The notes under the pieces are model-generated. The model saw only the letters and a list, made by a program, of their open reading frames with translations, did no database searches and had not been told where the DNA came from. Shown here one piece after another: positions 32,704 through 41,920 of a stretch of 64,000 nt of DNA. Source of the DNA: Variibacter gotjawalensis (GTDB taxonomy: Bacteria; Pseudomonadota; Alphaproteobacteria; Rhizobiales; Xanthobacteraceae); NCBI RefSeq assembly GCF_002355335.1, contig NZ_AP014946.1, positions 3,239,501 through 3,303,500 on the forward strand. The letters run 5' to 3'. Every line of letters begins with the position of its first letter. Position 1 is the stretch's first letter. A program made the position numbers and the translations under genes.

Positions 32704-34794
32704 ATGCGGCCCTTCGTCCTCGACCCGCTATTCGCATCGCTGACCAAGATCTCCGGTATCGGGCCGAAGATCGAGAAGCTGTTCGCGCGCTTGCTGGACC
32801 GCGAGCCGCCGCGCGTCGTCGACCTTCTGCTGCATCTGCCGTCTGGCCTCATCGACCGGAGCCGCAAGGTTGCGCTGCGCGATATCGTGCCGGGCGAAGT
32901 CGCGACGATCTCGGTCTGGGTCGACGATCACCGTCCACCGCCGCGCAATCGTCCGCGTGCGCCGTACCGCATCCAGGCGCATGACGCGACCGGCGACATC
33001 ATCTTCACCTACTTCAACATGCCGGGTGACTTCCTCAACCGGCAATTCCCGGTCGGCGAACTCCGCCACGTCTCCGGCACCGTGCAACTCTACGACGGCA
33101 TGCGGCAGATGACGCATCCGGATCATGTCGTCGCCGACGCCGAGAAGATGCCGCTGATCGAGACGATCTACCCGCTCACCGAAGGCATCAGTAGCCGCGT
33201 CATCGCGAAAGCGGTCGATGGCGCGCTGGAGCGCCTCAAACCGCTCCCGGAATGGCAGGACGCGGCCCTCCTCGCCCAGCGCGGTTGGCGCGATTTCGCG
33301 GCCTCGCTTCGCACGCTGCACAAGCCCGACGCTCAGTCTGACGTCGCGCCGGAGGGCCCCGCCTGGTCGCGCCTCGCCTATGACGAACTCCTCGCCAGCC
33401 AACTCGCGCTGTCCATCGTGCGCCAGCATGTGCGCAAGCCTGCCGGCCGCAGTCAGGCCGGCGACGGGCGCCTGCGCGCGAAGGTGATCGCGGCTTTGCC
33501 GTATCGCCTCACCGGCGCACAAGCCCAAGCGATGGAGGAGATCGCGCACGACCTTGGCGAGCCGCAGCGCATGTTGCGTCTCCTGCAAGGCGATGTCGGC
33601 TCCGGCAAGACCGTCGTCGCGCTGCTGTCCGCCGCCGCCGTAATCGAGACCGGGCGCCAGGCCGCCCTGATGGCACCGACAGAAATTCTAGCGCGCCAGC
33701 ATCTCGCGACCATCGCGCCCCTCGCAGAGAAAGCCGGGATCCGCACGCGGCTTCTCACCGGCCGTGAGAAGGGCAAGGAGCGCGACGCACTGCTCGCTGC
33801 ACTCGCCGACGGCGACATCGACGTCCTGATCGGCACCCACGCGGTGTTCCAGGATGACGTCAGCTTTCACAATCTCGGCCTCGCCATCGTCGACGAGCAG
33901 CATCGCTTCGGCGTCCATCAGCGTCTCGCGCTCGCTCGCAAAGGCGATGCCGTCGACATGCTGGTGCTGACCGCAACGCCGATCCCCCGCACGCTCGTGC
34001 TCACCTATTTCGGCGACATGGACGTCTCGCAACTGCGCGACAAACCGCCCGGCCGCCAACCGATCAAGACGGTCCTCATCGATCTCGACCGACTTGACGA
34101 GGTCGCCAACGCGGCTGGACGCGCCATTGCGGACGGCCAGCGGGTCTATTGGGTTTGCCCGCTGGTGAGCGAGTCCGAAGACTCCGATCTCGCCGCTGCC
34201 GAAGATCGCTTCGTCCACCTCAAGCAGACTTTCGGCGACAAAGTCGGCCTCGTTCACGGGCAGATGAAAGGCCGCGATAAGGACGCCGCGATGGCAAAAT
34301 TCGCGGCCGGCGAAACTCAAATTCTCGTCGCCACCACCGTCATCGAAGTCGGCGTCGATGTTCCGGCCGCCACCGTGATGGTGATCGAACACGCGGAGCG
34401 TTTCGGGCTCGCACAGTTGCACCAATTGCGCGGCCGCGTCGGTCGCGGCAGCGGCGCATCGACGTGCCTGCTGCTCTACAAAGGCCCGCTCGGCGAAACC
34501 GCGAAAGCGCGACTCGAAACCATGCGGCGCACCGAAGACGGCTTCGAGATCGCCGAGATGGATTTGAAACTGCGGGGCGAAGGCGATGTGCTCGGCACAC
34601 GCCAATCCGGCATGCCGGGCTTCCACGTCGCGCGCCTGGAAGTGCACGGAGAACTTCTCCAAGCCGCACGCGACGACGCGATGCTGGCGCTCTCGCGCGA
34701 CCCTGCGCTGAAGTCGGAACGCGGCGAAGCGCTGCGCGCGCTCCTCTACCTTTTCGGCCGCGACGATGCGATCCGTCTGATCCGCGCGGGTTGA
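32704..34794 (+). CDS. recG: ATP-dependent DNA helicase RecG
   Basis: A 696-residue helicase. The wedge domain at the N-terminus includes LTKISGIGPKIEKLFARLL and the OB fold follows. The motor has Walker A GDVGSGKT near residue 297, IVDEQHRFG near 394 and LRGRVGRGSG motif VI. RecG remodels stalled replication forks and Holliday junctions. ATG 32704 is chosen because the family begins MRPxLLxPLF; an in-frame ATG at 32629 adds unrelated residues. Divergent from sdhE-mfd; its stop abuts the convergent DUF502 gene with no gap. Confidence 0.96.
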   Translation: MRPFVLDPLFASLTKISGIGPKIEKLFARLLDREPPRVVDLLLHLPSGLIDRSRKVALRDIVPGEVATISVWVDDHRPPPRNRPRAPYRIQAHDATGDIIFTYFNMPGDFLNRQFPVGELRHVSGTVQLYDGMRQMTHPDHVVADAEKMPLIETIYPLTEGISSRVIAKAVDGALERLKPLPEWQDAALLAQRGWRDFAASLRTLHKPDAQSDVAPEGPAWSRLAYDELLASQLALSIVRQHVRKPAGRSQAGDGRLRAKVIAALPYRLTGAQAQAMEEIAHDLGEPQRMLRLLQGDVGSGKTVVALLSAAAVIETGRQAALMAPTEILARQHLATIAPLAEKAGIRTRLLTGREKGKERDALLAALADGDIDVLIGTHAVFQDDVSFHNLGLAIVDEQHRFGVHQRLALARKGDAVDMLVLTATPIPRTLVLTYFGDMDVSQLRDKPPGRQPIKTVLIDLDRLDEVANAAGRAIADGQRVYWVCPLVSESEDSDLAAAEDRFVHLKQTFGDKVGLVHGQMKGRDKDAAMAKFAAGETQILVATTVIEVGVDVPAATVMVIEHAERFGLAQLHQLRGRVGRGSGASTCLLLYKGPLGETAKARLETMRRTEDGFEIAEMDLKLRGEGDVLGTRQSGMPGFHVARLEVHGELLQAARDDAMLALSRDPALKSERGEALRALLYLFGRDDAIRLIRAG

Positions 34795-35523
34795 CTACTT
34801 CGCCGGAGCCGTAACGCGCGCCGTACGCGCGACCTTCGCCTGCTCGGCCATGGTCGCAACGGCTTTCGCCGGATCGGTCGTCGGCTGGATCATGCCGGCC
34901 GTCATGATGAGCTTGGCGGCATCTTCGACCGGCACGTCGAGCTCGATCACTTCCTTGCGCTTCACGTAGATGAAGAAGCCTGTGGTCGGGTTCGGTGTAC
35001 ACGGCAGGAACACCGAGATGTATTCGTCCTCACCCGGCAGCACGACGTTCAGCTCCGGCGACGGCGGCGTCGAGATGAACACGATCGACCACATCCCGGG
35101 CGCCGGAAATTCGATCAGCCCGACTTTACGGAAGCTCGAACCGGACTGGGAGAACAGTGTCTCGAACACCTGCTTCAAGCCGCGATAAAGTGGCCGCACG
35201 ATCGGCATGCGTTCGAGCACCGCGTCGCCGAGATCGACGAATTTACGGCCGATGAAGTTCGCGGTCAGGAAGCCGAGCAGCGTCAGTGCGATGAACGCGA
35301 AGATGAGGCCGAGCCCCGGGATCTGCACCGGCAGATAAGTCTCCGGGCGCATCCACACCGGGAAGATCGGCCGCAACAGATCGTCGACCCAGGTGACGAA
35401 AGACCAGATCAGCCAGAATGTGATGGCCACGGGCCCGGCCACGATCAGTCCGGTCAGAAAGTAATTGCGGATCCGGCCGCGCGCAGTCGGCGGCGTCTCG
35501 GCCGGTGGTGGGGTAATCGTCAT
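34795..35523 (-). CDS. DUF502 membrane protein
   Basis: A 242-residue protein with two membrane helices (YFLTGLIVAGPVAITFWLIWSFVTW and IPGLGLIFAFIALTLLGFLTANFIG) and a soluble beta-rich part. Family landmarks are MPIVRPLYRGLKQVFETLF, GLIEFPAPGMWSIVFISTP and VFLPCTPNPTTGFFIYV. Function of DUF502 is unknown; plant homologues are membrane LCV-like proteins. It lies 60 bases downstream of glmS on the same strand and faces recG end to end. Confidence 0.9.
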   Translation of the reverse strand: MTITPPPAETPPTARGRIRNYFLTGLIVAGPVAITFWLIWSFVTWVDDLLRPIFPVWMRPETYLPVQIPGLGLIFAFIALTLLGFLTANFIGRKFVDLGDAVLERMPIVRPLYRGLKQVFETLFSQSGSSFRKVGLIEFPAPGMWSIVFISTPPSPELNVVLPGEDEYISVFLPCTPNPTTGFFIYVKRKEVIELDVPVEDAAKLIMTAGMIQPTTDPAKAVATMAEQAKVARTARVTAPAK

Positions 35524-35583
35524 TCGTCCTCTAAATCCCAGCGCCTTATATCGGAGCCCATAGCCCCAGCGCCACTCCCACTA

Positions 35584-37410
35584 TCATTCAACCGTGACAG
35601 ATTTTGCGAGGTTGCGCGGCTGGTCGACGTCCGTGCCCATGATGACGGCCGTGTGATAGGCGAGCAGCTGGATCGGCACGGCGTAAACAAGCGGCGTAAC
35701 CGTCGCGGCAAGCTCCGGCAAAGTCAGCGTAACCCAAGGCTCACCGGCCGCTTCGCGCGCACCTTTCGGGTCCGTCATCAGGATAATCTTCCCGCCCCGT
35801 GCGGCGACTTCCTGCATGTTCGAGACGGTCTTCTCGAAGATGCGATCGTACGGTGCGATCACGATCACGGGCATCTTCTCGTCGATCAGCGCGATCGGCC
35901 CGTGCTTGAGCTCACCGGCCGCATAGCCTTCGGCGTGGATGTAGGAGATCTCCTTCAGCTTCAGCGCGCCTTCGAGCGCCATCGGATAGCTGGTGCCGCG
36001 ACCGAGATAGAGCACGTCGGTCGACTTCGAGAGATCGCGCGCGAGTTTCTCGATCGCCGGCTCTAGCTTCAGCGCCTCGGTCATGTGACGCGGAATTTCG
36101 ATCAGCGCATGCACGAGCTTCTGCTCGTCCTCCGCCGACAGGTTGCCGCGCGCCTTGCCGGCCGCGATCGCGAGACACGCGAGCGTCGCGAGCTGACACG
36201 TGAAGGCCTTCGTCGACGCGACACCGACCTCGGTGCCGGCCAGCGTCGGCATCACGACGTCGCTCTCACGCGCGATCGTCGACGTCGCGACGTTCACGAT
36301 GGAAAGAATGTGCTGGCCCTGCTCCTTCGCGTAGCGCAGCGACGCGAGCGTATCGGCCGTCTCCCCGGACTGCGAGACGAATATCGCAAGATCGCCCTTG
36401 TCGAGCGGAGCTTCGCGATAGCGAAACTCTGACGCGACATCAATCTCGACGGGAATGCGCGCGAAACGCTCGAACCAGTATTTGCCGATCAGGCCGGCGT
36501 AATAAGCCGTGCCGCAAGCGGAGATGGAGATACGGTTGATCTTGGTGAAGTCGAACGGCAACCTGCCAGGCAGCAGCACTTTCTCGTTTGCCATGTCGAG
36601 ATAGTGGGCGAGCGTGTGGCCGACGACTTCCGGCTGCTCGTAAATTTCCTTCGCCATGAAGTGGCGATGATTGCCCTTGTCGATCAGCATCGCTGACGCC
36701 ATCGTCTTGATGACCGGACGTTGCACTTGATGACCGGTCACATCGCGAACGTCGGCGGAGGTGCGCGTGATCGCAACCATGTCACCTTCGTCGAGATACG
36801 AAATCGTGTCGGTGAACGGCGCGAGCGCAATCGCATCGGAGCCAAGGAACATCTCGCCGTCGCCGTAGCCGACCGCGAGCGGTGAACCCTTGCGCGCGCC
36901 GACCAGCAAATTCTCTTCGCCCTTGAACAAGAATGCCAGCGCGAACGCACCGCGCAGCCGCGGGAGTGCACCCTGCACCGCATCGATCGGGCTCTTGCCC
37001 TGGCTGATCGCGTGGTCGACGAGATGCGCAACAACTTCGGTGTCGGTCTCGGTCTTGAACTTCGCTCCTGAAGCAATCAGCTCCTCGCGCAGCTCGCGGA
37101 AATTCTCGATGATGCCGTTGTGCACGACGGCTACGTGTTCGCCCGCATGCGGATGTGCATTCGTTTCGGTCGGCTTGCCGTGCGTCGCCCAGCGCGTGTG
37201 GCCAATGCCTGCCGTACCGGAGAGCGGCTCCTTCTCGAGCCGCGACTGCAGATTGCGCAGCTTGCCTTCGGCGCGCCGCCGCGTCAGTTGACCATTCTCC
37301 AGCGTCGCCACGCCGGCCGAGTCGTAGCCGCGATACTCGAGCCGCTTCAGCGCCTCGACCATTGGATGAGCGACCGGCTCACGTCCCAGAATTCCAACGA
37401 TGCCGCACAT
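35584..37410 (-). CDS. glmS: Glutamine-fructose-6-phosphate aminotransferase GlmS
   Basis: A 608-residue enzyme of standard length. After Met removal the N-terminus is the catalytic Cys (MCGIVGILGR). The glutaminase domain has GHTRWATHG and the two SIS domains follow, including VSQSGETADTLASLR and the closing LAKSVTVE. It makes glucosamine-6-phosphate, the first step to UDP-GlcNAc. It lies downstream of glmU on the same strand with a 118-base gap, so both enzymes of amino-sugar supply may be transcribed together. Confidence 0.97.
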   Translation of the reverse strand: MCGIVGILGREPVAHPMVEALKRLEYRGYDSAGVATLENGQLTRRRAEGKLRNLQSRLEKEPLSGTAGIGHTRWATHGKPTETNAHPHAGEHVAVVHNGIIENFRELREELIASGAKFKTETDTEVVAHLVDHAISQGKSPIDAVQGALPRLRGAFALAFLFKGEENLLVGARKGSPLAVGYGDGEMFLGSDAIALAPFTDTISYLDEGDMVAITRTSADVRDVTGHQVQRPVIKTMASAMLIDKGNHRHFMAKEIYEQPEVVGHTLAHYLDMANEKVLLPGRLPFDFTKINRISISACGTAYYAGLIGKYWFERFARIPVEIDVASEFRYREAPLDKGDLAIFVSQSGETADTLASLRYAKEQGQHILSIVNVATSTIARESDVVMPTLAGTEVGVASTKAFTCQLATLACLAIAAGKARGNLSAEDEQKLVHALIEIPRHMTEALKLEPAIEKLARDLSKSTDVLYLGRGTSYPMALEGALKLKEISYIHAEGYAAGELKHGPIALIDEKMPVIVIAPYDRIFEKTVSNMQEVAARGGKIILMTDPKGAREAAGEPWVTLTLPELAATVTPLVYAVPIQLLAYHTAVIMGTDVDQPRNLAKSVTVE

Positions 37411-37528
37411 TCAAGATTTCCCGATTCGGACGGCCGATCTATAGAGGCGGCCGATATAAGAACGGAATCACAATGCGTTTCGGCTGGTAACAACCGAACG
37501 CATTAACCACTGACGCTCGCGTACAGTG

Positions 37529-38860
37529 CTATTTTTTGAGGGCGAGACGCGCGTCCCGCAAGCGTTTAGCCCAACCTTCCTTAACGGACTGGCGTCCGCG
37601 GCCGACTGCGAGGGCGTCTGCCGGCACGTCGAGCGTAATCACTGAACCAGAGCCGATATACGCCCCGTCGCCGATCTTCACCGGCGCGACGAGCGAAGAA
37701 TTGCTGCCGATAAAGGCACCAGCCCCGATATCCGTCTTGGCCTTACCGAAGCCGTCGTAGTTGCAGGTGATCGTGCCGGCGCCGACATTGGCATTCTCGC
37801 CGACACGCGCATCGCCGATGTAGGACAGATGGTTCGCCTTCGCGCCGTCCTCGATGTTGGCAGCTTTCGTCTCTACGAAGTTGCCGATGCGCACCTTCGC
37901 GCCGAGTTTTGTGCCCGGCCGTAGCCGCGCGTAAGGACCGATCGATGCTTGTTTGCCGACATGCGCGCCGTCGAGATGCGAGAAGGAGTGGATGACCGCG
38001 CCGTCCTCGACGACGACACCTGCCGCGAAGACGACGTACGGCTCGACCACAACGTCGCTGCCGAATTTCGTATCCTCCGACAGAAACACCGTTTCGGGCG
38101 CGATCAGCGTTACGCCCTGCTCCATCGCGCGCTGCCGCAGCTTCGCCTGCAGCACAGCTTCGGCTTCCGCAAGCTGCGCCTTCGTATTGATGCCGCGCAC
38201 TTCGTCCTCCGAGGTTTCGAGGGCCACGCAATCGAGCCCCATACCGGCCGCGATCTCGACCGCATCGGTCAGGTAGAACTCGCCGTTAGCGTTGTTGTTG
38301 GAGATCTTCTTCAGAATCGCCGCCGCATGTTTTCCGGCAAGCGCCATGATGCCCGCGTTGCACAGTGTGATGTTACGCTCGGACTCGCTTGCATCTTTGT
38401 GCTCGCGGATCGCGACAAGCTTGCCGTCCCGCGTGATGAAGCGGCCGTAGCCGGTCGGATCGGCGGCGCGGAAGCCGAGCGCAGCAACCGCGACATTCCC
38501 CTTCACGGCATCGCCCATGCGCGCCAGCGTCTCGGCGCTAACGAACGGCGTGTCGCCGAACGCAACAACGATGGCGTCGTAGTTGCCGGTGAGGTCCGCC
38601 TGCATGACGGCATGCGCGGTCCCTTTGCGGTCGCGCTGCACGAAGGTCTTCGCGTCCGGCGCGAACCGCTTCGCCTCTTCGCCGACATTCTCGTGGTTCG
38701 GCCCGATGACGACCGATACGGCATCGAACTTCGCGGCTTTGACAGCGCTCAGCGCGTGGCCGACCAGGCTGCGGCCACCGACCCGGTGCAACACCTTCGG
38801 AAACGCGGACCGCATCCGCGTCCCCTCGCCCGCCGCCAAAATGATCGCCAGTCGCGCCAA
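37529..38860 (-). CDS. glmU: Bifunctional GlmU (N-acetyltransferase / UDP-GlcNAc pyrophosphorylase)
   Basis: A protein of about 443 residues. The N-terminal pyrophosphorylase has [18 protein letters not shown] and the C-terminal left-handed beta helix has [20 protein letters not shown] and [14 protein letters not shown]. It acetylates glucosamine-1-phosphate and adds UMP to give UDP-GlcNAc. No ATG sits at the family start; TTG 38860 has GGAGCAGG seven to eight bases upstream and yields [13 protein letters not shown], so I choose it. An upstream ATG at 38941 would add about 27 residues that look non-coding. Confidence 0.93.
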   Translation of the reverse strand: MARLAIILAAGEGTRMRSAFPKVLHRVGGRSLVGHALSAVKAAKFDAVSVVIGPNHENVGEEAKRFAPDAKTFVQRDRKGTAHAVMQADLTGNYDAIVVAFGDTPFVSAETLARMGDAVKGNVAVAALGFRAADPTGYGRFITRDGKLVAIREHKDASESERNITLCNAGIMALAGKHAAAILKKISNNNANGEFYLTDAVEIAAGMGLDCVALETSEDEVRGINTKAQLAEAEAVLQAKLRQRAMEQGVTLIAPETVFLSEDTKFGSDVVVEPYVVFAAGVVVEDGAVIHSFSHLDGAHVGKQASIGPYARLRPGTKLGAKVRIGNFVETKAANIEDGAKANHLSYIGDARVGENANVGAGTITCNYDGFGKAKTDIGAGAFIGSNSSLVAPVKIGDGAYIGSGSVITLDVPADALAVGRGRQSVKEGWAKRLRDARLALKK

Positions 38861-39100
38861 AGTACCTGCTCCACTCTCGGGGTCGTCGTCGAAGCCGCCG
38901 AAGGCGGCTGTCGGGGACCCATATCCCCTGTGCAAAATCATTAAATCAGGGAGTATGGATTCCGGCCCTCGCAGCGCGCTGCGCTGCTCGACCGGAATGA
39001 CCAAGATAACCGATTCAAGGCAGCCGCATACCAAACCGGCGCGCACTTGCCAAAATCGGCCCTATGGGCCACCTAGCGACGACCGACACAAGGGTCTCTC

Positions 39101-39481
39101 ATGCCGCGACCGTCTTTTCTGCCCAACGCCCGGCAAACCAACGTGCTGCTGATCGCCGGCTTCCTGTCGATCGGCTACGCGATGTACCTGCGCTATCTCG
39201 TTATCGAGCCCTCGACAGTCGGACTTGGCTGCGACGGCGGCTTGAAGACCTGGCTTTGCTCGACCCGTAGCGGCGTGATGGTTCTGTTCAATAACTCGGT
39301 CTTTGGCATCGCGGCCGTCGCCTTCGCGGCGCTTAACCTTCTCCGCCCGTCGCTGCTTTTCTTCACCCTCGCGCTGGTCGCCGCGAGTTTCGGCGTCGTG
39401 CTCTACAACGTTGGCCTTGCGGGCCTCGGCCTTGGGTTGCTTATGCTCTCTTTCGCACGCCCGCAGAGAGCAGCAAGCTAA
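39101..39481 (+). CDS. Small four-helix membrane protein, unknown function
   Basis: A 126-residue protein with four hydrophobic segments: VLLIAGFLSIGYAMYLRYLV, SVFGIAAVAFAALNLL, LLFFTLALVAASFGVVLY and NVGLAGLGLGLLML. A loop after helix 1 carries two Cys nine residues apart (GLGCDGGLKTWLCSTR), which could form a disulfide, reminiscent of quinone/VKOR-like folds but without a CxxC. Its last 41 bases overlap the convergent NdvC-like gene. I do not recognise the family. Confidence 0.65.
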   Translation: MPRPSFLPNARQTNVLLIAGFLSIGYAMYLRYLVIEPSTVGLGCDGGLKTWLCSTRSGVMVLFNNSVFGIAAVAFAALNLLRPSLLFFTLALVAASFGVVLYNVGLAGLGLGLLMLSFARPQRAAS

Positions 39482-41030
39482 CCGACATCGCCAGCAGCAG
39501 CGCGACGAAGACCAGCGACTGCCAATTCGCAAAACCCTCGTTGAACGCGATGTAAATCGCGCTGGCGATCAGTGTGAACCCGATAAAGCGCTCCGCGAAC
39601 CCGCCTTCACGTGGCTGCCGCGCCATCAAGATCACCATCAGCACCGCAACCACCGCGCCGATCAGCGCCGGGTTCGGAAAATCCTTATAGCGCGGATCGA
39701 ACACGAGCCCGGCCGTGACCTGCACGACCAACACCGTCAGCGCGATCGCCAGGGCCCCGATGATCAGCCGAATTTTCCCTGCGTCACGCGCATCGCCGAT
39801 CACCCGTTCGAACGCCGGAACCGAGTAGCCACGCATGACTCCGATCGCGCCGAGCACCGGCAGCGTCAGCGCGACGAACAACATCGCGAGCGTCCGCACC
39901 CAGCCGCCCAGCCCGAGGCTTTCGACCGGTGCATTCTCGATCGCAAGGCCTATGCTCGCGCCCGCAAACGTCGCGATCAGAGCGGTTCCGCCCCAGCGTG
40001 CATTCGTGTCAATCTGCCGGCCCCAAAACGCCGCCAGCACGATCAGTGCCGCAAAGGCGACGCCGCCCGCGGCCTGCAGCTTCCAGCGCGGATGATCGGA
40101 AACCGGCTCGCCCCAGACGAATTTCGCTTCGCGCGTGTCGGCGTCGTAGAGACCCCAATGCCCGCCGACGGTGCCTTCGAGCGCCCGCTTCCACGGCTGA
40201 TCGAACGCTTCGATGACGTTGACCTTGTAGTTCCCGCGCTTAGCCACCGCCAAAGTCTCGTGCAGCACCTTGGCTTCGTGCGACAGCGACGGCAGCGCGC
40301 CTTCACGCATCCGTCCGGCGCTCGGCCAGCCCGTCTCACCGATCAGGATTTCGCGGCCAGGGAAGATCTGCCCGACCTCATTGCGGATCTGGTCGACATG
40401 CGCCGCCGCTTTGTCGGCGCCGACCGGGAAATCCTCCCAGTACGGCAGAATGTGGATCGTGATGAAGTCGACGGCGGCCGCGAGATCGCGGTTGCGGGCC
40501 CAGAATTCCCAAACGTCCGCGTAAGTCACCGGCATCGAAACGGCGGCTTTCACCCGGCGGATCGTCGCCGCAAGGTCGATCGCGCTCATTTCGCCGCGCA
40601 AAAGCACTTCGTTGCCGACCACGATGCCGCGAATAGTCTGCGGATGCTGCTTGGCGAGCGCGACGACCTCGTCGAACTGCGTCTGATTCTTCTTCGGACT
40701 AGACGACAGCCACAGCCCCTGCAGCACCTTCAGTCCATGCTTCGCGGCAATCTCGGGAACTTGGTAGAGCCCGTGCTCGGTCGAATAGGTGCGGACGCAC
40801 TCCGCCACCTTGGCCAGCCGCGCCAGATCGTCGTCGATTTGCTTCGCATCGATAAAAGTCGCCGACGACAGCGGATTTTGCTGACCACGGAACGGCGCAT
40901 AGGAGACGCAGTGAAGCTTCTCGCCCGCCGCGATCGGCGATTGCGGCATCGGCACCGGAGCACCCATCCATCGCCAAAACCCGAAGATGATGGCGGCGGC
41001 AATCGCCAGCGCCAGCAGTGGTCGATGCAT
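39441..41030 (-). CDS. ndvC: NdvC-like beta-glucan transferase (GH17 domain plus membrane helices)
   Basis: A 529-residue protein. A membrane anchor (about residues 5-22) is followed by an exported GH17-type domain with acid/base Glu in VVGNEVLLRGE and nucleophile Glu in ILIGETGWPSAG. The C-terminal 200 residues hold about seven membrane helices. This architecture matches NdvC of Bradyrhizobium, needed for the beta-(1,6) linkages of cyclic beta-(1,3)(1,6)-glucan. It is transcribed divergently from the small exported protein and NdvB genes. The glucan aids hypo-osmotic adaptation and, in symbionts, nodulation. The assignment rests on architecture and locus. Confidence 0.85.
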   Translation of the reverse strand: MHRPLLALAIAAAIIFGFWRWMGAPVPMPQSPIAAGEKLHCVSYAPFRGQQNPLSSATFIDAKQIDDDLARLAKVAECVRTYSTEHGLYQVPEIAAKHGLKVLQGLWLSSSPKKNQTQFDEVVALAKQHPQTIRGIVVGNEVLLRGEMSAIDLAATIRRVKAAVSMPVTYADVWEFWARNRDLAAAVDFITIHILPYWEDFPVGADKAAAHVDQIRNEVGQIFPGREILIGETGWPSAGRMREGALPSLSHEAKVLHETLAVAKRGNYKVNVIEAFDQPWKRALEGTVGGHWGLYDADTREAKFVWGEPVSDHPRWKLQAAGGVAFAALIVLAAFWGRQIDTNARWGGTALIATFAGASIGLAIENAPVESLGLGGWVRTLAMLFVALTLPVLGAIGVMRGYSVPAFERVIGDARDAGKIRLIIGALAIALTVLVVQVTAGLVFDPRYKDFPNPALIGAVVAVLMVILMARQPREGGFAERFIGFTLIASAIYIAFNEGFANWQSLVFVALLLAMSVSLLLSAGVRKRA

Positions 41031-41264
41031 GAAAAACCCTTAGAAAGCAGATGCGCCGCCTTAGCCCGGCAATCTCCTGGGAGCAAGCCGCGTCGCATGG
41101 GCGTTAAGCGCGACCGTTAAGCGCATGTCGAACTCTCGCGTCCGACTTGCTGGACAAGTTTCCGCGGTTCCGCCTACAAATTGGCTCCATGTCATGGCTG
41201 TGCCTTATTGCTCCGGCGATATGGCGTAACCAATTCCAGAATCGAAGAGTTCTCCGACATTCAG

Positions 41265-41756
41265 ATGGGTAATCACGTGCCGCGTAGACTGGCTTTCGCT
41301 TGTGCTTTGATCGTTGCTCTCGGCTCCCCTGCTTTCGCGCAGAACCAGCCGCCGCAAAACCAGCAGCAACAGCAGCAGCAGGCCGATAAAGACGCCGCCA
41401 AGAAGGTAGACGAATTCGCCGAGGCCGCCGCCGCCCTTCAGGGCCCCGCAGGCCATCCCGAATGCGTCTGGCTCGGCCGCCGCATCGTCAATCTGATGTG
41501 GCGCGACGATCTCGACACCGCTTTTCGTCATCTCGAACTCTACGATCGTTTTACGTGCCCGGGCGGGCATATTCAGGCGACTTTCCGTTGCCTGGTGCGC
41601 CAAGGCCCGATCGATCCGAAGCAGACGGATAGCCTCGCCTCCCGCGTCCACCAATGCTGGATGAATCCGGCCCTGGAACCGGCGACCGCACAGGCCCCTC
41701 CGGCACAAGGCCAGCAACCCCAACCGGGGCCCCCGACGACGGGAACCAACCAGTAA
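41265..41756 (+). CDS. Exported protein of the glucan locus (possible NdvD counterpart)
   Basis: A 163-residue protein from ATG 41265, which begins a signal peptide (RRLAFACALIVALGSPAFA). A poly-Gln/Pro stretch (QPPQNQQQQQQQ) is followed by a helical Cys-containing domain (HPECVWLGRRIVNLMWRDDLDTAFRHLELYDRFTCPGG, then CLVRQGPIDPKQTDS, RVHQCW) and a Pro/Gln tail. Four cysteines suggest two disulfides. In Bradyrhizobium a gene between ndvB and ndvC, ndvD, is required for glucan synthesis; position suggests this is its counterpart, but I could not compare sequences, and this protein is smaller. Confidence 0.7.
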   Translation: MGNHVPRRLAFACALIVALGSPAFAQNQPPQNQQQQQQQADKDAAKKVDEFAEAAAALQGPAGHPECVWLGRRIVNLMWRDDLDTAFRHLELYDRFTCPGGHIQATFRCLVRQGPIDPKQTDSLASRVHQCWMNPALEPATAQAPPAQGQQPQPGPPTTGTNQ

Positions 41757-41920
41757 AAAAATTGTTGCCTTTCGATGGCATAGGAGGGCTGAGACGCCTT
41801 CAATTTGCCACGGCCCCGGCTATAGTGCGGTGCACACTCGAAGACCGGGATCGAGGGTTAAGCGTCTAACATTCGGTCGGACCCAGGGGACGGGTTCGGA
41901 TCCCGACCTTTAAGCCCCGT

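Noticed and set aside
39303-41120. A 605-codon open frame on the plus strand opposite the NdvC-like gene
   Set aside because: Antisense shadow caused by GC-rich third positions; composition is Arg/His/Asp-rich without any domain, whereas the minus-strand gene has clear GH17 motifs.
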